Below, one piece after another: positions 8,907 through 18,103 of a stretch of 64,000 bases of DNA. A model generated the notes under the pieces. It ran no database searches and was not told the origin of the DNA. It was given only the letters and a program-made list of their open reading frames with translations. Position numbers and translations under genes: made by a program. Numbering within the stretch: the stretch's first letter is position 1; every line of letters starts with the position of its first letter. Source of the stretch: Xanthobacter sp. NM-59 (GTDB lineage: Bacteria; Pseudomonadota; Alphaproteobacteria; Rhizobiales; Xanthobacteraceae); the NCBI RefSeq assembly GCF_021401125.1, contig NZ_JACBFQ010000012.1, positions 62,001 through 126,000 on the forward strand, in the 5' to 3' direction.

Positions 8907-9176
8907 TCAGCGGCACTGCACCCGGTAACGGTTGCCGTAGGCGTCACGCGCCCAGCAAGCCTTCGGGGTGGTTTCCGCGCCGATGATGGCACCGGTGCCG
9001 GCACCGATCAGGCCGCCCACGAGGGCGCCAGTGCCAGTGCCCGTGGCCGCAGCGCCAATGGCCGCGCCAGCGCCACCGCCCAGCAGGGCGCCGCCCACGG
9101 CGCGATCCTGACGGGAATATTCGCTGCATCCCGCGAGAGCGAGCGCCAGGCTACCCACAATGAGAGCCGCTTTCAT
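8907..9176 (-). CDS. Small glycine-zipper lipoprotein
   Basis: An 89-residue lipoprotein. The signal peptide MKAALIVGSLALALAGCSEY ends in a lipobox (LAGC), so the mature protein starts at Cys17 and should be lipid-anchored. The middle third is a GxxxG-type glycine zipper (GGALLGGGAGAAIGAAA and GALVGGLIGAGTGAIIG), a segment that can insert into or span a membrane. The C-terminus has CWARDAYGNRYRVQCR, with two cysteines that may pair. An AAGGGAG site lies six bases before the ATG at 9176, which I prefer over the ATG two codons earlier (9182). It is monocistronic with its own terminator. Function unknown beyond an envelope role. Confidence 0.85.
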   Translation of the reverse strand: MKAALIVGSLALALAGCSEYSRQDRAVGGALLGGGAGAAIGAAATGTGTGALVGGLIGAGTGAIIGAETTPKACWARDAYGNRYRVQCR

Positions 9177-9491
9177 TGTCATCTCCCTTGCCCATGATCT
9201 CGCCCAAGCGGGCCGAGATATCCAGCCGAACCCAAGACATGCTCCGGGGCAGGCTCCGCAGTGCCTGTGGGCGAGGTTGAGCGCCCAGTCAAGAACACGG
9301 TCCGACGCTGCGGCATATAACACAGGACGAACCGATGCGGCCAATATCTGTCAGCCGCCAGCCAACGGACGAGCCGACGAGAAACACCCGTTTTGCGAGC
9401 ACTCCCAACGCGTCGGGCCACGGCCCCATCGCGGGGTCAGCTGCGTTGGGGCTGCCGCCAGCCCCAACGCCCTGCCGTGAGCCCGAGTGCC
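9177..9491. other. Intergenic region with an 11-bp hairpin behind ialB
   Basis: 315 bp without a supported gene. It must hold the promoter of the lipoprotein gene. Arms at 9444-9454 and 9459-9469 pair perfectly around CCGC, 22 bp behind the IalB-family stop, with no T-run; it may mark the 3-prime end of that transcript. Confidence 0.5.
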
Positions 9492-10097
9492 TCAATCCTT
9501 GGGATTGAGGGCCGCATCCGTGGCGGCGCCCAGACCGTTGAAGGAGATCGGCACGGCGATGCGCTTGCGCGCAGCGTCCACGAATTCCAGCCGACCCGGC
9601 CCCTTCGCGGCCTTCAGGGCGGCCAGTTGGTCGGCCTTCAGCTCCACATCGGCAAAGCAGCCGCGCGGGCACGAGGAAAAGACCGTGTCGATGCCGCTCT
9701 TCGCCTTGTCGTCGAGATAGAGCGTGGCGCCCGGCGGCAGGAAAACGCCGGCGGGGAGCTGCACGATGAGGTGCACCGGCTGGTCCTTCGCGGCGCGGCC
9801 CACCACGATCTGCGTGAGCAGGCCCTGCTGTCCCTGGGCCTGGACGCCGGTCACCGCCTCGCACACCTTCGCCGCCTGGGGCTGGGGCACCACGCAGCGC
9901 ACGACCCAATCGCCATAGGTGGCGGTGGTGGCCTGCGGGCCCGCGGGCTCGGCGGCGGCAGCCGGCTTCTTCGCCTGATTGCCCGAAGCAGCGGCGTTCT
10001 GGGCCTGTGCCGCGCCAGCGCCACCCAGCACGAGGCCGACCGCCAGAGCGAGCACCGCGCCGCCGGCGGACGTGAAGAGACGAGCAGAAAGCGCCAT
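9492..10097 (-). CDS. Invasion-associated locus B (IalB) family protein
   Basis: A 201-residue exported protein of the IalB family, widespread in Rhizobiales as periplasmic or surface proteins of unclear function. Residues 1-33 form a signal peptide (LFTSAGGAVLALAVGLVLGG, cleavage after AAQA). The domain begins at TYGDWVVRCVV and carries the cysteines expected for the family (RCVVP, KVCEA, SSCPRGCF), probably two disulfides. The ATG at 10097 is preferred because GAGG lies nine bases before it; an in-frame ATG five codons upstream (10112) is possible. In Bartonella the family name comes from red-cell invasion, but nothing here suggests pathogenicity. Confidence 0.87.
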   Translation of the reverse strand: MALSARLFTSAGGAVLALAVGLVLGGAGAAQAQNAAASGNQAKKPAAAAEPAGPQATTATYGDWVVRCVVPQPQAAKVCEAVTGVQAQGQQGLLTQIVVGRAAKDQPVHLIVQLPAGVFLPPGATLYLDDKAKSGIDTVFSSCPRGCFADVELKADQLAALKAAKGPGRLEFVDAARKRIAVPISFNGLGAATDAALNPKD

Positions 10098-10581
10098 CGA
10101 ACGAAACCTCATGCAAGCGACAGGTGAAGCGATGCCAGCCTTCCAATGGGCAGGCGCCGATGAAGACAGGTCCGCTGACGGCCCCAGAGCCCCAGACACC
10201 CGAACCTGTACGCGCGAGGGATCAGGCGCGCCAGCCACGGCCTCCGGCGGCCCCGTCGAATCCGACCCAGCTACCAGGAACAGGGGTATCTCCCCAATCC
10301 GCCCAGCGCCTCCAGCACGCAGGGGTTGCATTTCGGCTGTAGAGGAGAATCCATCGTTCGGTGTGGGCTATTCCCCACAGCCCGGCTCTGCCGGAGCACG
10401 CGGGCCAGGGAAAAGTGGCCGCACGCCCCCTCGCCCGCCGCAGACCTGAAGGCAGCCACCATCTCGCGACGGATCACCGCGCGCGGATACTGCCGCCGCA
10501 ATCAAGCCGCGCCTTGCAGCACTGGCCATAGCCGGTGAACCGGAGGGGATGCCTCCAGTCGCCGGTCAGCCGCGCTGGGGT
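10098..10581. other. Intergenic region between ialB and GST genes
   Basis: 484 bp without a supported gene. It should contain the ialB promoter on the minus strand. A small 6-bp hairpin (10362-10367 with 10374-10379) is the only structure I see. Confidence 0.4.
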
Positions 10582-11241
10582 TCAAAACTCCACGTCGAGC
10601 TCTTCCAGCTCATCCGGCTCGGCAAGGGCGCCCTCAATCCACTCCTGCATCACGGGCAGCGCCATGATCCGGTCGCGATAGGCCGTGGTTTCCGCGTCGG
10701 CGGTGACGTCATAGGTGGTGAAGCGCGAGCACACCGGCGCGTACATGGCATCGGCGAGCGTAGGAGTGGCCCCCATCAGGAACGGCCCGCCATGGGCGGT
10801 GAGGCAGCCGCGCCAGATGGCCAGGATGCGATCGATATCCGCCTGGGCGCCGGCCCACACCTTGAAGCCGGGATAACGGGCCTTGATGTTCATGGGCAGC
10901 GCCGAGCGCAGATTTGCGAAGCCCGAATGCATCTCGCCCGAGATGGACAGGCAGTGGGCCCGCACCGCGCGGTCCGCCGGCAGCAGCCCCGCCTGAGGGA
11001 AAATTTCGGCCAGGATGGCGCCGATGGCCAGGGTGTCCCACACTGTGATGTCGTCCAGCACCAGGCGCGGCACCAGGAAGGAGGGGGACAGCAGCAGCAG
11101 CTCCGCCTTCGCGTCCGGATCATCGACCGGCACCCGCTCTTCCTCGAAGGCGAGGCCCGCCATCTTGCACAAGAGCCAGCCGCGCAACGACCAGGAGGAG
11201 TAATTCTTGCTGGAGATGGTGAGAGTTGCCATGTTTGCCAT
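10582..11241 (-). CDS. Glutathione S-transferase family protein
   Basis: A 219-residue cytoplasmic protein of the glutathione S-transferase family. The N-terminus (TLTISSKNYSSWSLRGWLLCK) is the thioredoxin-fold half with the SSWSLR motif seen in a bacterial GST subgroup; VWDTLAIGAILAEIFPQAGLLP corresponds to the ES-type glutathione-binding turn with D in place of the usual E; the rest is the all-helical half, with TLADAMYAPV near 165. The start is MANMATLTI; the second Met three codons on (11232) is equally likely. It is monocistronic. The substrate is unknown. Confidence 0.87.
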   Translation of the reverse strand: MANMATLTISSKNYSSWSLRGWLLCKMAGLAFEEERVPVDDPDAKAELLLLSPSFLVPRLVLDDITVWDTLAIGAILAEIFPQAGLLPADRAVRAHCLSISGEMHSGFANLRSALPMNIKARYPGFKVWAGAQADIDRILAIWRGCLTAHGGPFLMGATPTLADAMYAPVCSRFTTYDVTADAETTAYRDRIMALPVMQEWIEGALAEPDELEELDVEF

Positions 11242-11588
11242 ACGCCTCGGCTGTTCCACGGGCTTCGGGACGACACGGTGGCACCTCCGGCGCGCTCCGC
11301 CCCCGCCAGGTGCTGGCGAGGGGGGTGGGAGCGACAAACCTTCGGCCCCGGTGACGAAGCATGTTGCAATGCACCACGCCGCGCTTCAATATCTCTCTAA
11401 CAGGTACAACTGAACTCGCGACCAGGAAAGAGCAAAAACGTCCCTGCGACAATAACTTAAGGTTTCGCTTTCGGCGCGATGTCGCTTAAGCTCGAAGGCG
11501 GAGCGGAAGGACGGTTCAGCCACATGATCGGGTGCCTTCTTCGTTTGGTGCTGCCGACCTCCGCCGGAGCCCGGTGGTGTAGGGAGCC
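11242..11588. other. Divergent promoter region GST / phaZ
   Basis: 347 bp between two divergently transcribed genes. Bases 11390-11470 are less GC-rich than their surroundings (ACTTAAGG, TAACAGG) and probably hold promoter elements. I could not assign a regulator site. Confidence 0.4.
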
Positions 11589-12806
11589 ATGATGTATTTG
11601 GCCTATCAGACCCAAGCCGACCTCATGCAGCCGCTGCGCTTTGCGGCGGGGCTCACGCGGCAGACCCTCAACGGTCCTCTCATCAATGGCTTCGCCCATG
11701 CCGGGCTGCGCCACATCTCCGCCGCCTGTGAGCTGGTGGAGCGCGCCGGCCTCAGTCACGGGCGCCCCGATTTCGGCATCCGTACCGTGGAGGTGGGCAA
11801 CCAGGAAGTGCCGGTGACGGAGGAGAACACCGCCGTTCTGCCCTTCGGCACCCTCCTGCACTTCAAGAAGCAAACGGACGTGGCCCAGCCCCGTGTGCTG
11901 GTGGTGGCGCCCCTCTCCGGTCACTTCGCGACGCTCCTGGTCAACACGGTCAAGACCCTGCTGCCGGACCATGACGTTTATATTACCGACTGGCATAATG
12001 CGCGGGACGTGCCCCTGTCCGAAGGCCCCTTCGCCTTCGACGATTATGTGGAGCATGTGATCCGTTTCCTGGAGGTGCTGGGGCCAGGGGCCCACCTTCT
12101 GGCGGTGTGCCAGCCCTGCGTGCAGGCCCTGGTGGCCACCGCCGTCATGTCCCAGGACAACAATCCGGCAACGCCGCGCTCCATGACCCTCATGGCCGGG
12201 CCCATCGACTGCCGCATCAATCCCACGGCGGTGAACAAGCTCGCCACCACCAAGCCCATCAGCTGGTTCGAGCGCAATCTCATCTCACGAGTGCCGCGCG
12301 GGTTCGCCGGGTCGGGCCGGCGGGTGTATCCGGGCTTCCTCCAGCTCACCGCCTTCGTGAACATGAATTTCGGCCGCCACATGAAGGCGCACTTCGACCT
12401 CTACAACAGCCTGGCAGAGGGCGACGACGAAAAGGCCGAGTCCACCAAGAACTTCTATGACGAGTATTTCGCGGTGCTCGATCTGGATGCGGATTTCTAC
12501 CTCCAGACCGTGCGCTACGTGTTCCAGGAATACCGCCTGCCAAAAGGTGAATTGACCTATCGCGGGCGTCCTCTGGACTTCGGCGCCATCCGGCGCACCG
12601 CATTGCTCACCGTGGAAGGCGAGCGCGACGACATCTGCTCCCTCGGCCAGACCGTGGCCGCCCAGGAGCTGTGCCGGAACCTTCGCCCCCACAAGAAGCG
12701 CCACCATATGCAGGCCGGCGTGGGTCATTACGGCGTCTTCTCTGGCCGCAAATGGGCGGGGCAGGTCTATCCCATCGTCCGCAACCACATCCTGGCCAGC
12801 GACTGA
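11589..12806 (+). CDS. phaZ: Intracellular polyhydroxyalkanoate depolymerase
   Basis: A 405-residue enzyme of the intracellular PHB depolymerase family, which releases 3-hydroxybutyrate units from storage granules. The segment HLLAVCQPCVQAL places a Cys (174) where the Ralstonia PhaZ1 nucleophile lies, a family hallmark replacing the serine of ordinary lipase boxes; the C-terminal HHMQAGVGHYGVFSGRKW carries the expected His of the triad, and TVEGERDDICSLGQT the Asp. The N-terminal MMYLAYQTQADLMQPLR is typical. Two tandem ATGs follow an AGGGAG site: the first at a spacing of two, the second (11592) at five, so the second may be used. No PHB synthase or phasin gene lies nearby. Confidence 0.92.
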   Translation: MMYLAYQTQADLMQPLRFAAGLTRQTLNGPLINGFAHAGLRHISAACELVERAGLSHGRPDFGIRTVEVGNQEVPVTEENTAVLPFGTLLHFKKQTDVAQPRVLVVAPLSGHFATLLVNTVKTLLPDHDVYITDWHNARDVPLSEGPFAFDDYVEHVIRFLEVLGPGAHLLAVCQPCVQALVATAVMSQDNNPATPRSMTLMAGPIDCRINPTAVNKLATTKPISWFERNLISRVPRGFAGSGRRVYPGFLQLTAFVNMNFGRHMKAHFDLYNSLAEGDDEKAESTKNFYDEYFAVLDLDADFYLQTVRYVFQEYRLPKGELTYRGRPLDFGAIRRTALLTVEGERDDICSLGQTVAAQELCRNLRPHKKRHHMQAGVGHYGVFSGRKWAGQVYPIVRNHILASD

Positions 12807-13645
12807 GCTTGATTTCCACCGCGGCCTGACACGCATTCCCAGCGAAGCGGGCCGCGGGCAGGAGATGCGCCGACCAACCTGGGTGGCATGTCCCCGCTCC
12901 ATGAAACGGGACATGCCTTCGGCGGAACGCGGATACCGTCAGTAATCCCGCGGCCTCACGGATGCCGGGCCGCATTGTCCGGGTCCGCGCTCGCGCGGTC
13001 ATCGGCGCTTCTGGCGCGCGCCGACTTCCCCCCCTGCATGCGTGCCGCCCCTGCCGAGCAGTGGAGCCGATGGCGCGCCGGGCACGGCGCGAGCGTGGAG
13101 AGGAATACCCCTGACCTCTTTGCGTCCGGCCATCAGCCGTGCCGGCACATTGCCATGCGGGTTCGTCCGCAGGCCGCGCGCGCCACAAGGGGCACAACTC
13201 CGACAGCCCCCTTCACTACCACGGGACGGAAGCACCGCGCCGCGCCGGGCGTAGACCGCCGAGCGGGACCGGCACGCGCGCCCAAACTCAGTCCGGCGCC
13301 TGTCGCAACGGCAGCAAAAGCAAGAAAACCTCAGAAAGAGGCGCGACAACGAATGAAGATATTATGACAACCCCGCATTGGTCGTGGCATTTTTCCGCTG
13401 CGCGGCCGCTGATATTGGAAATCCCAAAGCCGGCGGCAGTCATCACAACCGGAAACACGCAGCAGAGTTGTGACATCTGAAGGATTCAACAAGTCGATCA
13501 GGATCATTCGCACGCCGGCAGCGACCGAAATTTCATACCGCGCCTTCGAGGGCGCGGCTGAATGCCTGTTGACGGCACCGGTTTTCATCCTCCATGGTGC
13601 TCGTGTCCGGATAACGGGCATATTTCAGGAGGAGTGTTCCCTATT
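12807..13645. other. Long intergenic region between phaZ and hss
   Basis: 839 bp without a well-supported gene. The first half is GC-rich and featureless apart from the inverted repeat at 12885-12917. From about 13340 to 13500 the base composition drops, which suggests the hss promoter. A 38-codon frame (13364-13480) lies in this part, but I see no support for it beyond an open frame. No tRNA-like fold was recognised. Confidence 0.45.
12885..12917. repeat. 10-bp inverted repeat behind phaZ
   Basis: Arms 12885-12894 and 12908-12917 are perfectly complementary with a 13-base loop, about 80 bp behind the phaZ stop. Only TTC follows, so it is at best a weak terminator; it could also be a protein-binding site. 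Confidence 0.45.
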
Positions 13646-15076
13646 ATGAGCGACTGGCCGGTACACGCGACGATCGACGGCCCCATCGTGATGATCGGTT
13701 TCGGATCCATCGGTCGCGGCACGCTGCCGCTGATCGAGCGTCATTTCGACTTCGACCGAGACCGCATGGTGGTGATCGACCCGGTGGCGGAGCACCGCAC
13801 CTTGCTCGATGCCCGCGGCATCCGCTACATCCAGTCCGAGGTGACGCCGGAGAATTACCGCGAGCTGCTCACTCCCCTGCTCACCAATGGCGGCGGCCAG
13901 GGCTTCTGCGTGAACCTTTCCGTGGACGTGTCCTCAATCGCCATCATGGAGCTCACCCGCGAGCTCGGCGCGCTCTATGTCGACACGGTCATTGAGCCGT
14001 GGAAGGGCTTCTACTTCGATGAGAGCATGGACAATGCCGCGCGCACCAATTACGCGCTGCGCGAAAGCCTGCTCGACGCCCGCCGCCGCAATCCTGGCGG
14101 CACCACGGCGGTGTCCACCTGCGGCGCCAATCCGGGCATGGTGTCCTGGTTCGTGAAGCAGGCGCTGCTCAACATCGCCGCCGACACCGGCCTCGACCGG
14201 CCCGAGCCTCAGAACCGTGCGGAATGGGCCCAGTTCGCCCGCGCTTTGGGCGTGAAGGGCATCCACATCGCCGAGCGCGACACCCAGCGCTCTCGCAACC
14301 CCAAGGTGATGGGCGAGTTCTGGAACACCTGGTCCGTGGAGGGCTTCGTGTCGGAAGGGTTGCAGCCGGCCGAGCTGGGCTGGGGCACCCATGAGAAGGA
14401 GCTGCCCCCGGAGGCGCGCACCCATAACGAGGGCTGCGGCGCGGCCATCTATCTGCTCTCGCCGGGCGCCCAAACCCGCGTCCGCTCCTGGACACCGACG
14501 CCAGGGCCCCAATTCGGCTTCCTCGTCACCCACAACGAGGCCATCTCCATCGCCGACTATCTGACGGTGCGGGACGGCGAAAAGGTGGTCTACCGGCCGA
14601 CCTGCCACTATGCCTACCACCCCTGCAACGACGCCGTGCTGTCGCTGCACGAGATGTTCGGCAATGGCGGCCACTTCCAGGGCAAGTGGAAGATCCTGGA
14701 CGAGCATGAGATCGTCGACGGCATCGATGAGCTGGGTGTGCTCATCTACGGCCACGCCAAGAACGCCTATTGGTTCGGCTCCCAGCTCTCCATCGAGCAG
14801 ACCCGCGAGCTGGCGCCCTACCAGAACGCCACCGGCCTGCAGGTGTCCTCCGCCGTGCTCGCGGGCATGGTGTGGGCGCTGGAGAACCCCAATGCGGGCA
14901 TCGTCGAGGCGGATGAGCTGGACTTCCATCGCTGCCTCAAAGTGCAGATGCCCTATCTCGGCCCCGTCATCGGCACCTATACCGACTGGACGCCCATGAC
15001 CGGCCGCCAGAAGCTGTTCCCCGAGGACATCGACCTCGAAGATCCCTGGCAGTTCAAAAACATCATCGTGCGCTGA
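13646..15076 (+). CDS. hss: Homospermidine synthase
   Basis: A 476-residue NAD-dependent homospermidine synthase, joining two putrescines (or spermidine and putrescine) to give sym-homospermidine, the main long polyamine of many Rhizobiales. The Rossmann motif is GFGSIGRG (18-25); other clear matches to the family are DTVIEPWKGFYFDE near 115, GANPGMVSWFVKQAL near 158, and the C-terminal CHYAYHPCNDAVLSLHE and GLQVSSAVLAGMVWALENP. The start follows an AGGAGG site at 13628-13633. It is convergent with the acetyltransferase and ornithine decarboxylase genes at 15540-17499, which would supply its substrate. A strong terminator follows. Confidence 0.95.
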   Translation: MSDWPVHATIDGPIVMIGFGSIGRGTLPLIERHFDFDRDRMVVIDPVAEHRTLLDARGIRYIQSEVTPENYRELLTPLLTNGGGQGFCVNLSVDVSSIAIMELTRELGALYVDTVIEPWKGFYFDESMDNAARTNYALRESLLDARRRNPGGTTAVSTCGANPGMVSWFVKQALLNIAADTGLDRPEPQNRAEWAQFARALGVKGIHIAERDTQRSRNPKVMGEFWNTWSVEGFVSEGLQPAELGWGTHEKELPPEARTHNEGCGAAIYLLSPGAQTRVRSWTPTPGPQFGFLVTHNEAISIADYLTVRDGEKVVYRPTCHYAYHPCNDAVLSLHEMFGNGGHFQGKWKILDEHEIVDGIDELGVLIYGHAKNAYWFGSQLSIEQTRELAPYQNATGLQVSSAVLAGMVWALENPNAGIVEADELDFHRCLKVQMPYLGPVIGTYTDWTPMTGRQKLFPEDIDLEDPWQFKNIIVR

Positions 15077-15096
15077 CCGCGGCGTCACCCATCACG

Positions 15097-15127
15097 GCCC
15101 CTCTCCACGCGGAGAGGGGCTTTTTTA
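15097..15127 (+). terminator. Rho-independent terminator of hss
   Basis: A perfect 10-bp stem, 15097-15106 with 15111-15120, loop ACGC, followed by six T at 15121-15126. It lies 20 bp behind the stop. Confidence 0.9.
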
Positions 15128-15345
15128 TTGGGCGCGCACAGAAGGCAGAGCGGAGCGAGGCGCCGGCGTAGGCGCCCCGCGATCTCGCGTTTCCTCGACT
15201 GCCGGCAAACAAAAGTCCCCCCTCCGCGCGGAGAGGGGACTCTTTTGGTCGCGCGCCGACGGCAAAGCAAAGCCAGACATGGACGGCGCCGCCCGTCAAT
15301 CTCGCGTTTCTTGGGTCGTAAGCAAACGAAAGCCCCCGCTCCCGC
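15097..15345. repeat. Degenerate 117-bp tandem duplication carrying two terminator hairpins
   Basis: The hairpin at 15097-15120 recurs in changed form at 15214-15241 (11 of 12 pairs, loop GCGC, followed by CTTTTGG). The bases behind both copies also align: ATCTCGCGTTTC starts at 15182 and again at 15299, and GCAAACAAAAG/GCAAACGAAAG follow each. Both markers give the same period of 117 bp. A third, decayed start of the unit (CCCCCGCTCC) is visible after 15330. It lies wholly in the gap between hss and the acetyltransferase gene. Confidence 0.7.
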
Positions 15346-15539
15346 ACCAGAACCCGGAGCAAGGAGCCTCGGGGCACGGGTGACGGGGCAAGGGAGAGGG
15401 GCTGGCGCGGCATCGGCCAAGGCTGCGCGTCGGCGCCGGACAGCGGGCGAAGCGGAGGACCGCCTCGACGCCGCGGCGGCGGCCGACGCAAACCACCGGC
15501 CCGCGCGCAATCGCGCGAACGGGCGGCGGTGCGCGCGCC
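15346..15539. other. GC-rich spacer before the GNAT gene stop
   Basis: 194 bp of very GC-rich sequence between the 117-bp repeats and the stop of the acetyltransferase gene. I see no gene or clear site in it. Confidence 0.4.
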
Positions 15540-16094
15540 TCAGGCCGAGCGGCGCAGCTCGCCGGCGATGAGCTCGTCGAGGGAGGGGCGGGCGATCTCC
15601 ACGCCAGTGGGGCTGATGAGGCCGCGGGCGCCATCGAGGGCGCCCGCCGTCAGCTCCAGGCCGAGCAGACGGTTGCGGTCGAACGGCCCCGGCATCCACA
15701 ATTCGCCGGTCTTCTGCGCCGAAAAGCCGAAGCGCGCGTAATAGGGCGCATCGCCCACCAGAACCACGGCGCCATGGCCGCGCGCGCGCGCCGCATCCAG
15801 CGCCGTGCGCATCAGGGCGCCGCCCAGGCCGTCCTTGCGGAACCAGGGGTGCACGGCGAGCGGCCCCAGCAGCAGCGCCGCCTTGCCCGGGCCGGCGCAG
15901 ACGTTCCACAGGCGAACGGTGCCCGCCAGACGCCCGTCCGGTCCATGGGCGGAAAAGGCGAGCCCTTCGGCCGGCAGCCGGCCTTCGCGCAGGCGCTCGG
16001 AGGACTTGGCGCGCCGATCCTCGCCCAGGCACAGGTCCAGCAGGACCTCGCGCGCGGCCACATCTTCCACGGATTCCAGCACAATGTCAGTCAC
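15540..16094 (-). CDS. GNAT N-acetyltransferase next to polyamine genes
   Basis: A 184-residue GNAT-fold acetyltransferase of the YhbS type. The acetyl-CoA site reads LLLGPLAVHPWFRKDGLGGA, with the R-x-x-G-x-G turn, then PYYARFGF and PFDRNRLLGLEL near the end. The GTG at 16094 is chosen because AGGAGG stands five bases in front of it; an ATG six codons upstream (16112) is in frame but would put that site inside the gene. It lies 274 bp behind ornithine decarboxylase on the same strand and faces hss. This grouping suggests acetylation of a polyamine or a related amine, but the substrate cannot be read from sequence. Confidence 0.85.
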   Translation of the reverse strand: MTDIVLESVEDVAAREVLLDLCLGEDRRAKSSERLREGRLPAEGLAFSAHGPDGRLAGTVRLWNVCAGPGKAALLLGPLAVHPWFRKDGLGGALMRTALDAARARGHGAVVLVGDAPYYARFGFSAQKTGELWMPGPFDRNRLLGLELTAGALDGARGLISPTGVEIARPSLDELIAGELRRSA

Positions 16095-16368
16095 CGGCAC
16101 CTCCTGTGCCATAACCGAGACGTGAAGAATGCCGTCCCCGGCCGCGTCTGCGACCAGGCCGAAAACCCGGCTATGGGGACGGTGCGGAAGACGAGGGGAA
16201 AGCCCCCTCCTCATCGCCTCCGGACGGCGGATGCCGGTGCCGGAGGAGCCCGGACGCCAACGCGGCGCCGGACAACGGGCCAGCCTGCTAAAGGCGCGAA
16301 GCCGCCCACCCCACGCCACGCGCCGGGGAAGGTCGGAACTCACGCCGCGCGGGAAGCGCCCGAAACGG

Positions 16369-17499
16369 TCAGATCACGTAGGACTTCAGCGGCGGGAAGC
16401 CATTGAACGCCACCGCCGAATAGGTGGTGGTGTAGGCGCCGCAAGCCTCGATGATGACCTTGTCGCCGATGGCCAGCGACAAAGGCAGGTGCACCGGCGT
16501 CTTCTCATAAAGCACGTCGGCCGAATCGCAGGTGGGGCCGGCGAGGACGCAGGGCGCCGTGTCATCGCCATCGCGCGGGGTGCGCAGCGGATAGCGGATG
16601 GCCTCGTCCATGGTCTCGGCCAGGCCGCCGAACTTGCCGATGTCCAGATAGACCCAGCGCATGGCGTCGGTATCGGACTTCTTGGAGATCAGCACCACTT
16701 CCGCCTCGATGAGGCCGGCATTGCCCACCATGCCGCGGCCCGGCTCCATGATGGTTTCCGGAATGCGGTTGCCGAAGTGCTTGCGCAGCGACGAGAAAAT
16801 GGCCTCGCCATAGGAGCGGGCGGCCGGCACGTCCTGCAGATAGCGGGTGGGGAAACCGCCGCCCAGATTGACCATGGAGAGGGAAATGCCCCGCTCCCCG
16901 CATTCGCGGAAGATGCGGCCGGCGGAGGCCAGCGCGCTGTCCCAGGCGTTCACGTTCTTCTGCTGGGAACCCACATGGAAGGACACGCCATAGGCCACGA
17001 GGCCCAGGCGGTGGGCATGCTCCAGCACCTCAACCGCCAGCTCCGGCTCGCAGCCGAACTTGCGGGAGAGTGGCCATTCGGCGCCCGCGCCATCGCACAG
17101 GATGCGGCAGAACACCTTGGAGCGCGGAGCAACGCGCGCGATCTTCTCGACTTCCTCGTAGGAATCGACCGCGAACAGGCGCACGCCGGCCTTGAAGGCG
17201 CGCTCGATGTCGCGCTCTTTCTTGATGGTGTTGCCGAAGGAGATGCGCTCCGGGCCGGCACCGGTGGCCAGCACCATGTCGATCTCGCCGGTGGAGGCGC
17301 AATCGAAGCAGGATCCCAGCTCTTCCAGGGCCTGGAGAATGGCGGCATCCGGGTTCGCCTTCACCGCGTAGAACACGCGGGTGTCGGGCAAAGCGCGGGC
17401 GAACGCCTGGTAATTGGAGCGGACCACATCGAGGTCCACCACCACGCAGGGGCCATCCTCTCGTCGGGTACGCAGGAATTCGCGGATGCGATCGGTCAT
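16369..17499 (-). CDS. Ornithine decarboxylase (PLP fold type III)
   Basis: A 376-residue alanine-racemase-fold decarboxylase producing putrescine from ornithine, possibly also cadaverine from lysine. The PLP lysine is in FYAVKANP (Lys47); SFHVGSQQ near 190, the glycine-rich NLGGGFPT near 225, EPGRGMVGNAG near 265 and GPTCDSADVLYEK near 323 with the active-site Cys complete the family set. The start is fixed by GGGGAGG five bases before the ATG; the frame is open far upstream only by GC bias. The size is that of the short bacterial eukaryote-like ODC. It should feed homospermidine synthase at 13646-15076. Confidence 0.93.
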   Translation of the reverse strand: MTDRIREFLRTRREDGPCVVVDLDVVRSNYQAFARALPDTRVFYAVKANPDAAILQALEELGSCFDCASTGEIDMVLATGAGPERISFGNTIKKERDIERAFKAGVRLFAVDSYEEVEKIARVAPRSKVFCRILCDGAGAEWPLSRKFGCEPELAVEVLEHAHRLGLVAYGVSFHVGSQQKNVNAWDSALASAGRIFRECGERGISLSMVNLGGGFPTRYLQDVPAARSYGEAIFSSLRKHFGNRIPETIMEPGRGMVGNAGLIEAEVVLISKKSDTDAMRWVYLDIGKFGGLAETMDEAIRYPLRTPRDGDDTAPCVLAGPTCDSADVLYEKTPVHLPLSLAIGDKVIIEACGAYTTTYSAVAFNGFPPLKSYVI

Positions 17500-18058
17500 G
17501 GTGTCCTCCCCGTGACCTGAAGCCAAGTGAAACGCGGAGAAGCCGCGCGCCGACAGGACGAACGGGACCGTTCCCGCCTTCAGCACGAAGGTGGGTTTTC
17601 TGGCCCATCCGGGGCATGCGCATGCGGCGAGGCGGCGATGTGGACACGCCGTCACGGCCGCGGGCCATACCCGCTTCGCCGGTCTCTCAACCGGCCGCAT
17701 CATGGGACCGAACGGCAGCCGAACAGCTCGCAGGGGCGAAAGCCTCGCGAACTTGAGACGACTGCGCACGCTTGGAGAGGGAAATCCCGCTCCGCACGGC
17801 CGGCAAGATGTAGCGCCTCTTCAGTGTCGCCGACCTTTGGAGGGGCGGCTGAGACCAAAAAAGCCCTTACGTCGTTGCTTCAAGTCACGTCCCCCGCATT
17901 GAGGAGCGGGGTGGGCCGGTTCCCTCCGGCTATCGGTCGCCTGGCAGCTTTCCGGCCTCTTGTCCGGAGATCCTACCGACCGACACGCGACCACAGGCAC
18001 GTGCGAATTTGGGCGAGGCGGGGTTTAGTGGATTCGGCCTGCCGGCGCAAGTGGCAAT
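17500..18058. other. Intergenic region upstream of odc and the secreted unknown
   Basis: 559 bp without a supported gene between the start of ornithine decarboxylase and the FNR box at 18059. It should hold the odc promoter on the minus strand. The open frame that runs through it into the next gene has no family similarity in this part. Confidence 0.45.
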
Positions 18059-18103
18059 TTGATGAAAATCAAGGCGACGGCGGAACGGGAATGGCCCTAC
18101 AAT
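18059..18103 (+). promoter_or_regulatory. FNR/FixK box and promoter of the secreted unknown gene
   Basis: TTGAT-GAAA-ATCAA at 18059-18072 is an exact match to the consensus site of the CRP/FNR family oxygen regulators (FNR, FnrL, FixK, Anr). A good -10 hexamer, TACAAT, lies at 18098-18103, so the box sits about 44 bases before the expected transcription start near 18110. That start excludes an ATG at 18091 as initiation codon and supports 18151. Site recognition is by eye. Confidence 0.75.

Noticed and set aside
13364-13480. Small 38-codon open frame in the AT-richer part of the phaZ-hss gap
   Set aside because: No clear ribosome site, no recognisable motif, and the region is better explained as the hss promoter.
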